From a virus, in the IMG/VR virus record IMGVR_UViG_3300045974_001004, positions 1 to 31,765 of that record: a stretch of DNA of 31,765 nt; one strand, 5' to 3'. Numbering within the stretch: the stretch's first letter is position 1; every line of letters starts with the position of its first letter. The notes under the pieces are model-generated. The model saw nothing but the letters and a program-made list of their open reading frames with translations. It was not told the DNA's origin and did not search any database. The translations under genes and the position numbers were made by a program. Shown here in pieces: positions 21,012 through 29,958 of the stretch.

Positions 21012-21650
21012 ATGGCTTTCAATTTCCCCGAAGGTAGCAAATTCCAATTTTCTACCACCTTTGCCAGCGCCAAGACCATCACCGCGCTGACCAACGCTAA
21101 CCCCTCCGTTGCCACATCCACCGCCCACGGTTACACCACAGGCGATGAAATTTTGCTCACTTCCGGCTGGGAAGACGCTACCAATACCATCTACCGCGTC
21201 ACTACCATCGACGCCAACAGCTTCAGCATCCAGGGCCTGAACACCAGCAACACCGCCTTCTATGCCACCGGCACAGGCACTGGCACAGCCCAAAAGCTCA
21301 GCGCGTTTAGCGATATCCCCCAGGTGTTGACCGTGTCCCCATCGGGTGGCGATCCGCGCTACACCGACGTGCAACTGCTGGCCAGCCGCAACGCCATCAA
21401 GATTCCCACGGGCTTCAATGCCACCACGCAAACGCTCACACTGGCGCACGACCCATCCAACGCCACCTACATCACCATGGTGGACACATCGCGCACCCAG
21501 ACCAAGGTTGCGTTTCGCGTGCTGGCGGGTGGCGGTGCCGAATACGGCTACGGCTACATGGCCGTGTCTGAAGTGGCCAGCAAGACCAGCAACCAGGTCA
21601 ACAGCGTGCAGGTAGCCATCAACTACCTGGGCCGCTCCATCAGCTACTGA
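21012..21650 (+). CDS. Tail tube protein
   Basis: 212 aa with a GGAG site about 8 nt before the ATG. N-terminal SKFQFSTTFASAKTITALTN is followed by an inserted beta module (residues about 30-95: VATSTAHGYTTGDEILLTSG, then YRVTTIDANSFSIQGL) that resembles the FCCH-type repeat seen in several phage tail proteins. The C-terminal half (PRYTDVQLLASRN and a final QVNSVQVAINYLGRSISY) fits the beta-sandwich of siphovirus major tail proteins. It polymerises into the tail tube around the tape measure. The inserted domain probably faces outward. The gene is followed by a structured 125-bp gap. Confidence 0.8.
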   Translation: MAFNFPEGSKFQFSTTFASAKTITALTNANPSVATSTAHGYTTGDEILLTSGWEDATNTIYRVTTIDANSFSIQGLNTSNTAFYATGTGTGTAQKLSAFSDIPQVLTVSPSGGDPRYTDVQLLASRNAIKIPTGFNATTQTLTLAHDPSNATYITMVDTSRTQTKVAFRVLAGGGAEYGYGYMAVSEVASKTSNQVNSVQVAINYLGRSISY

Positions 21651-21660
21651 TAGCCGAATC

Positions 21661-21755
21661 GTGCAGAGCAGGGCGCAGCCTTAAAAAGCGCGCCTGCCTG
21701 GTCTTGCCCGAGCTGGGCCGCCCTGCACTCCCTTACCACTCGGGCTGCATGTTTT
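21661..21755 (+). other. Structured gap after the tail tube gene, possible partial terminator
   Basis: GCCCGAG (21706-21712) pairs with CTCGGGC (21739-21745), shortly followed by GTTTTTATAG. A competing pairing joins GTGCAG...GGGCG (21661-21675) with CGCCCTGCAC (21719-21728). Such a structure between tail tube and chaperone genes could lower expression of the downstream genes. No gene is visible here. Confidence 0.4.
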
Positions 21756-21774
21756 TATAGATCGGGCTTTTCTC

Positions 21775-22110
21775 ATGGCTATCAAAATTGTTGTTTCAGA
21801 CACCGTAGGTTTCAAGGTCAAAGGCGCCATCAACGACGCGGCCGGCGTGGCCCAGTCGTTTGACTTCAGCCTCACCGCGCATCGGCTAGACACCGAACAA
21901 ATCCAACAAAAGCTCAAGGCAAAAGACGAACTCATCTACGCCGACTTCATGGTCGACGTAGTCACTGGCTGGGGCGGCGTGCGCGATGCGGACGACAAAC
22001 CCATGGACTTCAGTGAAGAAAACCTGCGCCTGCTGTTCAAGATTCGCGGTGTCGCCAACCTGGCGTTTAACACCTACATGCTTGAAGTAGGCGCCAAAGA
22101 AAAAAACTAG
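21775..22110 (+). CDS. Tail assembly chaperone, short form (gpG-like)
   Basis: 111 aa. KIVVSDTVGFKVKGAINDAA opens the protein; the core includes LDTEQIQQKLKAKDELIYAD and MDFSEENLRLLFKIRGVANLAFNTYM, typical of the small helical chaperones encoded before tape measure genes. Such proteins coat the tape measure during tail assembly. The gene ends with the slippery sequence A AAA AAC immediately before the TAG stop, so a fraction of ribosomes should shift to -1 and produce a longer form. The start has no strong ribosome site. Confidence 0.8.
   Translation: MAIKIVVSDTVGFKVKGAINDAAGVAQSFDFSLTAHRLDTEQIQQKLKAKDELIYADFMVDVVTGWGGVRDADDKPMDFSEENLRLLFKIRGVANLAFNTYMLEVGAKEKN
22101..22107 (+). other. Programmed -1 ribosomal frameshift site
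   Basis: A AAA AAC (22101-22107) is a canonical X XXY YYZ slippery heptamer, in phase with the upstream frame (GAA AAA AAC TAG) and directly before the stop. A -1 shift continues from CTA at 22107 and joins the DUF1799-like frame without a stop, ending at 22487 (fusion of 237 aa). Confidence 0.85.
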
Positions 22111-22187
22111 CCGCGCTCGCCCGCCAAGTAGCCCAAAGCAGCGCCCATGACAACACAGACCCCGCCAAGCTCCCCCAGGGCCCCGGC

Positions 22188-22487
22188 ATGTCTGTGCTGT
22201 TCCGTGCGGGCCTGCAGGCGCCAGAGCCCGAGGTTGCCTACCTGTGGCCAGACAACGTGCAAGCCTGGAACCACTGGCAAAGCGTGCAAACGCAATGGCG
22301 CACAGGCATGGGCGGCTCCACTGGGTTGGACTACGCGGGCGTGCGCGCCTATCTGGACGAAGCTGGTGTGCAAGGTAGCGAGCGCACAGACACCTTCAAA
22401 GGCATACAGGCCGCCGAGCGCGCCAGCCTTGAAGTGTGGGCAGACCAGGCCCGAGAGAGACAAGAGCAACAAGACCAAAAACACTAG
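22188..22487 (+). CDS. Tail chaperone frameshift extension (gpT-like, DUF1799)
   Basis: This frame encodes a DUF1799-type domain: LQAPEPEVAYLWPDNVQAWN, QWRTGMGGSTGLDYAGVRAY and IQAAERASLEVWADQARER. DUF1799 is the usual second half of gpGT-type fusions. The frame is open from the slippery site at 22107; translated by -1 frameshift it adds about 127 residues to the upstream chaperone. ATG 22188 is the first internal Met and would give 99 aa alone, but it has no ribosome site, so the main product is probably the fusion. It ends 11 bp before the tape measure start. Confidence 0.85.
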   Translation: MSVLFRAGLQAPEPEVAYLWPDNVQAWNHWQSVQTQWRTGMGGSTGLDYAGVRAYLDEAGVQGSERTDTFKGIQAAERASLEVWADQARERQEQQDQKH

Positions 22488-22498
22488 AGGCGCGACAC

Positions 22499-25400
22499 AT
22501 GGCAAGCAATGACATTGGCATCCGCATCAGTGCTACCGATGACGCCAGCGGCGTCTTTGGCAAAGTAGCGGCCGAGGCAGGCAAGCTGCAAAGCTCTATT
22601 GCGTCGGTCGGCAACAGCTTTGGTGCGCTTGCCGGTGCTGGTGCCCTGGCAGGCGCTGCGCTCAGCTTTGCAGGCAATGTGAAGGCGGCCATCGACCTGG
22701 CGGACAGCTTCAACAAGCTCAGTCAAAAGAGCGGCGTGGCGGTGGAGAGTCTGAGCAAGCTCAACTACGCCGCCGGCCTGGCCGACGTGTCCACCGAATC
22801 ACTCGCCACCGGGCTCAAAAAGCTCAACGTCAGCATCAGCGCAGCCGCCGGTGGCAGCGCAGAGCAGGCCGCTGTGTTCAAAGCGCTTGGCATCAGCGTC
22901 AAAGATGCGTCGGGCAACATCCTGGGCGCAGACGCCGTGCTGGTCAAGCTGGCGGACAGCTTTTCTCAGAGTGGCGACACCGCCAACAAAGCCGCCGTAG
23001 CCGTAGCTCTATTTGGCAAGGCCGGAACCGACATGATCCCGCTGCTCAACGCCGGGTCAAAAGGACTGAGCGAGATGGGCGATGAAGCCCAAAAGCTTGG
23101 CATTGTCATGGGGGCGGACTTCGCCAAAAACGCTGAAGAATTCAACGACAACCTGCACAGGATCAACCTAGCGGGCCAGGGGCTGTTTGTCACCCTGGGG
23201 GGCGATCTGGTCAAGGGCCTTGGCGCTACCGTCAAGGCTATGGCAGAGGCATCGTTAGAAGGCGGCAAGCTCGCCGCGGTGATCGCGGGCATACAGACCC
23301 TATTCACTGGCGACGATATGCACAAGAACAACGTGGCGCTAACGGAGCAAACGGATCTGATGCTCTCTTTGGAAAAGTCGCTTGTCGTCGCCCGCGAGTC
23401 CGGCAATGCAGCCTACATCAAGAGCCGTGTAGACGCCCTGGCCGCCGTCAAGGCAGAAATCAATACCACCATGGCCTACCGTCAGGTGTTGCAGGGGTTG
23501 GCAGACGACAAAGTAAAGGCAGATAAACCCAAGCCCACGCAAGACAGCGCCGGCGTAAAGGCAGCCGCCGCAGCCATCGCCAAGCGCGGCAATGTGGCAG
23601 GCCCCGCCAAAGAAACCGGCAACGCCTTCGCAGGCGAGCAAGAGGCCGCTAAAGAGTGGGCCAAGGCCCTGGAGGCCGCTGGCAAAGCCAGTGATGAGCT
23701 GATCGCCAAAAACATGGATCTGAGCAAGTCACAAGCCGCGCTTGATGTCTACCTGAAATCTACGGCCGCCGCCATCAACGAAAAAACCAACCCGGCCATG
23801 AATGACATGGTGCGGGCCGCCTACGAGGCCAACATTGCCCTGGAGACCGTGGGCAAGCTGGCCGATGTGATCGAAGCGCAGCAAAAGCGCACCAGTACCG
23901 CCCAAGACGAGACCGCCAAAGAGCGTGACCGTGTGGCCGCCATTGGGCTTACCACCGAAGCGGTAGCCGAGCTTGGCGCTGCGCGGCTGGAAGAAATGGC
24001 CATTGCCAAAGAGCGCGCGCTGCTGGCCGCCGATGAAATCGACCAGAGCGGAAACTACTCCGAGGCCATCAAATCCGAAGTGGCCGCCCTGCGCGAGCGC
24101 GCTGGCTTGCTGCGCACGGGCGCTGCCAAAGAAGCCGCAGTAGACGCTGCGAAGGCTTCCAATGAAGAATGGAAACGCGGCTGGGAAGAAACCGACCGCA
24201 TCAGCCGCGAGGTCTTCACCGCCTGGGCTACCGAGGGCGGAAGCGCAGCCAAGATCATTGGCGACACGCTCAAAAAAGCCCTACTGTCTGCAATCTACGA
24301 AGCCACGCTAAAGCCGCTAGTGATGCAGGTTTACGCATCGGTGGTAGGTGGCTCCCCCGTTGCGCAGGCCGCTAGTGGCGTGAGTAGCGCAAGCAGTGCG
24401 CTAAGTGGACTTGGCAGCCTGACGGGCGCATTCGGTAGCTCCTTATCTGCTGGTTTTAGCTCGACGATCAACAGCCTCGGGTCCACCATCGGCCTGTCCG
24501 TAGAGGGTGGCCTGGCGTCCATTGCACAAGGCACCGGAACGGCTATCGCATCAGGATTGGGCCAGATCGCAGGCGCACTTGGTCCGATTGCCATTGGAAT
24601 CGGCGCAATCTCCGCGCTGGCCAAGGCCATGGATTACAAAATTACCCCAACCGGCAGCGGAATCACCGCAACACTAGGCTCTGGCGGCGTTGCCAGCGGC
24701 TCCGCCAGTTCATACCGCCAGTTCCAGCAACAGGGTGGGCTATTCGGTGGTGGCACCACGACGAACCGCGACTGGAGCATGGCCGACGCAGGTACTACCC
24801 AGTACATCAGCGACACCACCAAGGCAGGCACCGCCGCCATCAAGGCCTATGCCGCCGCCATCGGTCTTAGCTCCACCAGCATAGACAGCTTCACCAAGGC
24901 CATTGATGTCAGCTTGGCCGGTCTTGACCCCGAGCAAGCCAAGGCCGCGATTGATAAAGCCATTGGCGGATTCTTTGATGACATGGTGTCATCAGCCTAT
25001 GCAGACCTTGCAAGCCTTGCCAAGCCCGGTGAAGCCGCAAGCGCCACATTGCAGCGCGTGGCTGCCGACCTTGTATCTGTAAACCAGGGTCTTGACCTAT
25101 TGGGCTACGCCGCGCTCACCGCCAGTGCCGACAGCGCAGCCGCAGCCGCTGGCATCGTAGATGCCTTTGGCGGGTTGGACAAGCTCAACGCATCGGTGGG
25201 CTTCTACTATGAGCATTTCTACAGCGAGAGCGAACGCGCGGCCAAGAGCACCGAAACACTGACCGCACAATTCTCCGCGCTGGGCGTGGCCGTCCCTGAT
25301 AGCCGCGAAGCGTTCCGCAAGTTAGTAGACGGCATAGACATCAGCACAGAGAGTGGGCAAAAGTTTGTGGCGCAGTTGCTGGCATTGGCCCCGGCGTTTG

Positions 25401-26602
25401 ACGCAATGGCGACCTCTGCGGCGAATGCCGCGTCAGCGGCGGCCGCTTCTGCATCGTCAATGCGGCAAGCCATGCAGTCGGCTATCAGCAACTGGGGTAC
25501 CCCGGACCAGCAGCGGCAAAGCCAAGCGGAGCAGCTACAGAAAACACTTGCCGATAGCGGCCTAAATGCGGACCTCTCCACCATCATGGGGGCTACTAAA
25601 GAATCCGTGTTGTCACTCTTCAAGACGGCGGACGCAAAAACGCAAGCGCTATTGCTAAAAAACCAGCAAGCTATTTTTGACTTTGTGAACTCGAAACCTG
25701 GCGCAGCGTCTAGCGGTGGTGGCGGCGCTGGTGACAGTAGTGGGATCGTAGGCGGAAGCGTCACCAACGACCCCGGCCGCAGCGGCCCCAGTGGCGGTGT
25801 AGGTAATGACGGCACAGCCAGCAAAGCCCTGTCAGAGTGGGCCACTGCGGCTAAGGCCGTGGCCGCGACCATGGATGATTTGCGAAAAACGTTAATCGAA
25901 GGCTCCCCGCAGAAATTTGCGGCGCTGCAAGCAGACTTCGCTATCAAGTTGGCACAAGCGCAAGCGCACGACCTTGGCGCGCTGCAATCGCTGCCCGAAG
26001 CTGCAAAGGCCCTGGTAGCGGCTGGCAAAGACAATAGCAAAACCGCCCTTGAACAGGCGCTGTTGGTAGCGCGTACCGTAAACGCTTTGTCTACTGTGGC
26101 AGGCGTAGGGCCGGGTGGTGGCGCGCCAAAAGACACGCGCACAGAGGCCGAAAGGGTTGCGCAAGACACGGCAGCTTTTGAGGCATGGAGGCAGGCTGAG
26201 CTAATTAAGAATGCGGCGGCTGCGATTGCGGCGATACCCGCGCTGAATGCTTGGGTGTCCAAAGAGATTATCAGCAAGCTACACACTACCAACACCATAA
26301 CCGGCGCAGTGATACCCGCATTTGCAAGCGGTGGGGACCACGCTGGTGGGTGGGCCATGGTGGGAGAAAAAGGCCCAGAACTTGTCAATCTGCCACCAGC
26401 GCGGATATTTAGTGCCCAAAACACAAGCGCCATGCTGCGCCCTGACAACGCAGAGCTGGTGGCAGAAATACGCGCACTGCGCGCCGAAATGGCCGCACAG
26501 GGCTCCAGCCAAAACACCACGGCTACTGCAACAACAAAGATGGCCCGCGTACTGGAGGCCGCTGCCAACGGCGGGCAGCCACTAGGGACAACAGCCATAT
26601 GA
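22499..26602 (+). CDS. Tape measure protein
   Basis: 1367 aa from ATG 22499, with AGAGG 8 nt upstream; an in-frame extension to 22436 lies on the chaperone frame. N-terminal DIGIRISATDDASGVFGKVA and LADSFNKLSQKSGVAVESLS are typical of lambda-type tape measure proteins, followed by long Ala/Lys-rich helical stretches, hydrophobic glycine/alanine segments (LGQIAGALGPIAIGIGAISA) that may enter the membrane, a Ser/Gly linker and a terminal GWAMVGEKGPELVNLPPARI motif. The length of the chain sets tail length; at about 0.15 nm per residue the tail would be at most about 200 nm (family rule, approximate). No lytic transglycosylase or peptidase motif is evident. The stop overlaps the next gene (ATGA). 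Confidence 0.93.
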   Translation: MASNDIGIRISATDDASGVFGKVAAEAGKLQSSIASVGNSFGALAGAGALAGAALSFAGNVKAAIDLADSFNKLSQKSGVAVESLSKLNYAAGLADVSTESLATGLKKLNVSISAAAGGSAEQAAVFKALGISVKDASGNILGADAVLVKLADSFSQSGDTANKAAVAVALFGKAGTDMIPLLNAGSKGLSEMGDEAQKLGIVMGADFAKNAEEFNDNLHRINLAGQGLFVTLGGDLVKGLGATVKAMAEASLEGGKLAAVIAGIQTLFTGDDMHKNNVALTEQTDLMLSLEKSLVVARESGNAAYIKSRVDALAAVKAEINTTMAYRQVLQGLADDKVKADKPKPTQDSAGVKAAAAAIAKRGNVAGPAKETGNAFAGEQEAAKEWAKALEAAGKASDELIAKNMDLSKSQAALDVYLKSTAAAINEKTNPAMNDMVRAAYEANIALETVGKLADVIEAQQKRTSTAQDETAKERDRVAAIGLTTEAVAELGAARLEEMAIAKERALLAADEIDQSGNYSEAIKSEVAALRERAGLLRTGAAKEAAVDAAKASNEEWKRGWEETDRISREVFTAWATEGGSAAKIIGDTLKKALLSAIYEATLKPLVMQVYASVVGGSPVAQAASGVSSASSALSGLGSLTGAFGSSLSAGFSSTINSLGSTIGLSVEGGLASIAQGTGTAIASGLGQIAGALGPIAIGIGAISALAKAMDYKITPTGSGITATLGSGGVASGSASSYRQFQQQGGLFGGGTTTNRDWSMADAGTTQYISDTTKAGTAAIKAYAAAIGLSSTSIDSFTKAIDVSLAGLDPEQAKAAIDKAIGGFFDDMVSSAYADLASLAKPGEAASATLQRVAADLVSVNQGLDLLGYAALTASADSAAAAAGIVDAFGGLDKLNASVGFYYEHFYSESERAAKSTETLTAQFSALGVAVPDSREAFRKLVDGIDISTESGQKFVAQLLALAPAFDAMATSAANAASAAAASASSMRQAMQSAISNWGTPDQQRQSQAEQLQKTLADSGLNADLSTIMGATKESVLSLFKTADAKTQALLLKNQQAIFDFVNSKPGAASSGGGGAGDSSGIVGGSVTNDPGRSGPSGGVGNDGTASKALSEWATAAKAVAATMDDLRKTLIEGSPQKFAALQADFAIKLAQAQAHDLGALQSLPEAAKALVAAGKDNSKTALEQALLVARTVNALSTVAGVGPGGGAPKDTRTEAERVAQDTAAFEAWRQAELIKNAAAAIAAIPALNAWVSKEIISKLHTTNTITGAVIPAFASGGDHAGGWAMVGEKGPELVNLPPARIFSAQNTSAMLRPDNAELVAEIRALRAEMAAQGSSQNTTATATTKMARVLEAAANGGQPLGTTAI

Positions 26603-27819
26603 CCGCGCAAGTCCTAGACCCCATCACCATCACTGACAGCATGCTCATTGCATGCTCGGTATCTGAGCCGGTGCCATCGTCCCCCCTGTGGGTATCAGGC
26701 ACTACTTACGCTATCGGTGACGTGCGCAGCTTGGTAGCCACCGGGCGCCAATACACCCGGCGCACGGCTGGAGCGGGCACTACCGCGCCCAATCTAGACC
26801 CGACTAATTGGACCGACTCCAACGCCGAGCCGGTGGGTATGAAATGGGTCACCGGCACCACCTATTCCGTGGGTGAGAAACGGCTGTACGCTGGGCGCAA
26901 ATACAACCGCTTGATTGCCGGTGCAGGCGCGGTGACGCCTAATTTGGACACGACAAATTGGGCCGACATTGGCGCAGCGCCAAGCGAGATCGCATGGCTG
27001 GCGACCGAGAGCTATGCCATTGGCGAACTCGTAACCCGAAGCACCACTCACCGCGTCTATGCTTCCCTTGCGACAGGGGTAGACGCCGGTTTGCCAGAGG
27101 CTACGCCTGCGCGCTGGTTTGACAGCGGACCCACAAACAAATGGGCGGCGTACGACAACTACCGGTCTACAGCCACCACATATGCGGGAACACTGACAGC
27201 CACCATCAAGCCCGGAATCATCACCGGAATGTTTTTCGCTGGTCTGGTGGGTGACAGCCTGCGCATAGTGTGCAAAAACGCCACGAGTCTGGCTGTGTAC
27301 TCAGACACCACATACAGCCTGAGTACCTACCTCACGGGCGATCTGATGTGGGAGTTTTACTTTGGCGTGCCAAGACAGCAAGACAGCTTGCGCATCGCAG
27401 ATTTGTACCCCAATGACGCGCAAGTAGAAATCACTCTCACGCCATCGCCCACCACCGGCACAGCGGCAATCGGCATCTTTGCCCCAGGGCTGTGGAATGA
27501 CATTGGATCGCCGCAGTACGGATTCAAAGCCCAGCCCGTGGACTACAGCCGCATCAAGGTAGATGAATACGGCAACACCACCATCGTCAAGGGCCTTTCC
27601 GCGAAAAACTTGAGCGGTGAATGCGTGCTCATGTCGCTGGACGATGCCCAGGCCGCAGTGGATGTGGTCTACCGCCTGGTGGGTAAGCCCTGCGCTTGGG
27701 TCATCGGCAGCAGCGCTAGTTACGACTACCTCAGCGCGTTTGGTCTTGGTACTGCTGACTTTACGGCAGCAGGCCCTGCACACGCAAACCTATCACTCAC
27801 TGTTAGAGGACTCATTTAG
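26599..27819 (+). CDS. Tail-tip protein with three CBM-like modules
   Basis: 406 aa. Residues 31-173 contain three copies of a module of about 40 residues: LWVSGTTYAIGDVR...GAGTTAPNLDPTNW, KWVTGTTYSVGEKR...NLDTTNW and a degraded AWLATESYAIGELV...ARWFDSG. The W-x-x-G-x-x-Y-x-x-G-D pattern resembles carbohydrate-binding families 5/12. A middle beta domain is followed by a C-terminal segment (KVDEYGNTTIVKGLSAKN, then a final HANLSLTVRGLI) that I associate with distal tail proteins. It comes straight after the tape measure, so it may start the tail tip and carry sugar-binding modules. The exact family is not recognised. The start overlaps the tape measure stop (ATGA). Confidence 0.65.
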   Translation: MTAQVLDPITITDSMLIACSVSEPVPSSPLWVSGTTYAIGDVRSLVATGRQYTRRTAGAGTTAPNLDPTNWTDSNAEPVGMKWVTGTTYSVGEKRLYAGRKYNRLIAGAGAVTPNLDTTNWADIGAAPSEIAWLATESYAIGELVTRSTTHRVYASLATGVDAGLPEATPARWFDSGPTNKWAAYDNYRSTATTYAGTLTATIKPGIITGMFFAGLVGDSLRIVCKNATSLAVYSDTTYSLSTYLTGDLMWEFYFGVPRQQDSLRIADLYPNDAQVEITLTPSPTTGTAAIGIFAPGLWNDIGSPQYGFKAQPVDYSRIKVDEYGNTTIVKGLSAKNLSGECVLMSLDDAQAAVDVVYRLVGKPCAWVIGSSASYDYLSAFGLGTADFTAAGPAHANLSLTVRGLI

Positions 27820-27820
27820 C

Positions 27821-29086
27821 ATGACCATCGTTGCACCTGTAGCCATCACGTCGGCGCTTTTGCCGCTTCCAGACCCCGCAGACCGATCCAGTTTTTCAGC
27901 ACGCAAACTGGAGCAATTGCGCTGGGCCAACAACGAGTATTCCACCGGGGCCAAGGCCCTTGCTGACGCTACGTATAGCAACGCTTTGAACGCCCAGGCC
28001 GATGCCGTAGCCGTCGCCATAAACAAGCTGGCCGTGGACGCCAGCACCGCACTGGCTGCAAGCTACGCAGGCGCGACAGCATGGGTATCGGGCACCACCT
28101 ATGCCATTGGCGACCGTCGCTACAGCCCTGCAAACGGCTTGGTGTACCGTCGCCTTACCGTTGGCGCAGGCACCACGGACCCGGCCAGTGATGCGACAAA
28201 CTGGGCGCCCGTTTCGGTCAATGCCCCGGCACAGGTCATCACCGCATCGGTAACGCAAGCTATCAGCGGCCAATGCCTTGCGCTAACCAATACCACGGCC
28301 CAGGCCGCTGCTACTAACTACGCGTTGGCGTCCAAAACGCAGGGTGGTGCTAATTGGACATACGTCAGCATCACTGCGACAAACAACGTCACGATGGGCG
28401 TGGACGGCAATGTAAACGCCAGCAAGTTCACCGAAGGCAGCGGCTTGGCGACACGCTATTTGATACTCAGCATACCGACCATTTCCAACATTGTTCCGCA
28501 GTGCTTGTCCATGTACCTCAAGTCAGCGGGCAGGACACTCGTGCAAGTGCTTTTTGACGATAACAGCGGCAACGGTATTAACTGCGTCTTTAACCTGGCG
28601 ACCGGATCACCCCAGAGCCTGACCAACGCGGGCAATGGGTCTGGCGTGCAGGCATCCATGGTCTACATGGGCAATGGCTGGTATGACTGCCGTATCGCTG
28701 GCACACCCAGCACCACGGCTGGCACCAGTATGCGCGCCGTCATGTACCTAAACGCCAGCAGCAGCTACACGGGCGATGGTGTCAGTGGCGTTTATATCGA
28801 TGATGTGCAGGCCGAAGCAGGCTTGGTCACTACCAGCCGCATCACCACAACCACTGCGACGGTAACCCGTGGCGCTGGCCTTGTGGCGCCGCAGCGCATC
28901 GTGCTACCCACGTCCCCCGCAGCCGACGCATGGGTCAGCGTGATAGCCGCTAACGGCATCTATACCAACGTCATCGACCCCAATGGGCAAACCCTCATGG
29001 GCATCACCGGGCCAATGGTCGTTGACAACGTAAATATCCCGGCTATCAAGCTGCAATTTATCAACGGAACTTGGAGGCTTCTTTAA
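27821..29086 (+). CDS. Tail fibre-like protein with CBM-like module and jelly-roll domain
   Basis: 421 aa from ATG 27821 (AGAGGA about 11 nt upstream); an upstream in-frame extension lies on the previous gene. An N-terminal helical part (FSARKLEQLRWANNEYSTGA) is followed by one CBM5/12-like module at residues 88-128 (WVSGTTYAIGDRRYSPANG, DATNW) and a beta sandwich at about 150-340 with LSMYLKSAGRTLVQVLFDD and MVYMGNGWYDCRIAGTPST, typical of jelly-roll domains in phage spike and fibre proteins. The C-terminal part ends KLQFINGTWRLL. Probable receptor-binding or fibre component (inference). It lies 1 bp after the preceding stop. Confidence 0.65.
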   Translation: MTIVAPVAITSALLPLPDPADRSSFSARKLEQLRWANNEYSTGAKALADATYSNALNAQADAVAVAINKLAVDASTALAASYAGATAWVSGTTYAIGDRRYSPANGLVYRRLTVGAGTTDPASDATNWAPVSVNAPAQVITASVTQAISGQCLALTNTTAQAAATNYALASKTQGGANWTYVSITATNNVTMGVDGNVNASKFTEGSGLATRYLILSIPTISNIVPQCLSMYLKSAGRTLVQVLFDDNSGNGINCVFNLATGSPQSLTNAGNGSGVQASMVYMGNGWYDCRIAGTPSTTAGTSMRAVMYLNASSSYTGDGVSGVYIDDVQAEAGLVTTSRITTTTATVTRGAGLVAPQRIVLPTSPAADAWVSVIAANGIYTNVIDPNGQTLMGITGPMVVDNVNIPAIKLQFINGTWRLL

Positions 29087-29521
29087 ATGAGCGCTTTATC
29101 AGACTTCATCGGAGGCGCCCCAAAGGCATGGGTCACCGGTACTACATACGCCGTTGGTGTGGTCGTCTTCAGCCCTACAGACTACCAGTATTACATGCGC
29201 AAGACCGCAGGCGCAGGCGCTACCGACCCCGTTACAGACACAACGAATTGGCAACCCACAGGCGCACGCGCAATCAAATCTATCCAGCGCGGGGCGGTGT
29301 CATACACCGGCAACACGGGCACCACGGTCACCGTCAGTGCTGTGGTGACGGCCAAGAGCCAGTTGGTCTGGGGTGGTGTCGGCGCAGATTCCAGCACGCC
29401 ACTTTGGACGGTGCCAATCTCCATGTTTTTAACAAACTCAACAACCATCACGGTGTCCACCGCGCCATGCAGTGCCGGGACGCTTGTGCGCGGTAGCTGG
29501 GAATTGATTGAAAGGTATTAA
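29087..29521 (+). CDS. Small tail protein with one CBM-like module
   Basis: 144 aa, starting immediately after the previous stop (TAAATG). Residues 15-55 form the same module as in the two preceding genes (AWVTGTTYAVGVVVFSPTDY, then DPVTDTTNW), and the remaining 85 residues are a beta domain (GAVSYTGNTGTTVTVSAVVT, SMFLTNSTTITVST). Together these three genes seem to form a tail-tip set sharing a sugar-binding module. No signal peptide or membrane segment. Confidence 0.65.
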   Translation: MSALSDFIGGAPKAWVTGTTYAVGVVVFSPTDYQYYMRKTAGAGATDPVTDTTNWQPTGARAIKSIQRGAVSYTGNTGTTVTVSAVVTAKSQLVWGGVGADSSTPLWTVPISMFLTNSTTITVSTAPCSAGTLVRGSWELIERY

Positions 29522-29523
29522 CC

Positions 29524-29958
29524 ATGTATTACGCACAAATCAGCTTGACAACAGGCATCTGCTTCGCAGAGACGGAGCTACACAGCGCAATAGATGCGCC
29601 CGACATGATTGCAATTGAAAACATGGATGGGTCACGGCTCGGGAAAATCTACGCCGATGGCGTTTTCACACAACCGGAACCCATTGCGGCCCCCCGGCAC
29701 ATTACTCAACTTGCTTTTCTCAATCGCTTCACAGATGCCGAAGCCATCGGCATTGATCTAGCAAGCATAGGGTCTACGACGCAGGCCGCCACCATGCGCC
29801 GATACCTGAACAAGGTTAATGCAGCCGAGTTCATCGACCTTGACCGTGCCGACACCAGGGCTGGAGTGCAGGCGCTGGAGGCTGCGGGCGCGCTGGCTGT
29901 GGGCCGCGCTACCACCATATTGGATGCAGAAGTGCAGCCCACTGAGCGCTACAAATGA
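29524..29958 (+). CDS. Tail-region protein of unknown function
   Basis: 144 aa. N-terminal YAQISLTTGICFAETELHS; then a helical C-terminal half (ITQLAFLNRFTDAEAIGIDL, MRRYLNKVNAAEFIDLDRAD, GVQALEAAG). Proteins with the phrase ITQLAFLNRFTD near the middle occur next to tail fibre genes in many proteobacterial prophages (recalled), where they may help fibre assembly. Only 2 bp separate it from the previous gene; its stop overlaps the next start (ATGA). Confidence 0.6.
   Translation: MYYAQISLTTGICFAETELHSAIDAPDMIAIENMDGSRLGKIYADGVFTQPEPIAAPRHITQLAFLNRFTDAEAIGIDLASIGSTTQAATMRRYLNKVNAAEFIDLDRADTRAGVQALEAAGALAVGRATTILDAEVQPTERYK

Noticed and set aside
21233-21242. Fourth copy of GGGCCTGAAC
   Set aside because: Only the 10-base core matches, it lies inside the tail tube coding sequence (QGLN) and has no start codon 51 bp downstream in the right arrangement.
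25219-26610. Minus-strand open frame (463 codons) across the tape measure gene
   Set aside because: Ser/Ala/Pro-rich low-complexity translation opposite a clear tape measure gene.
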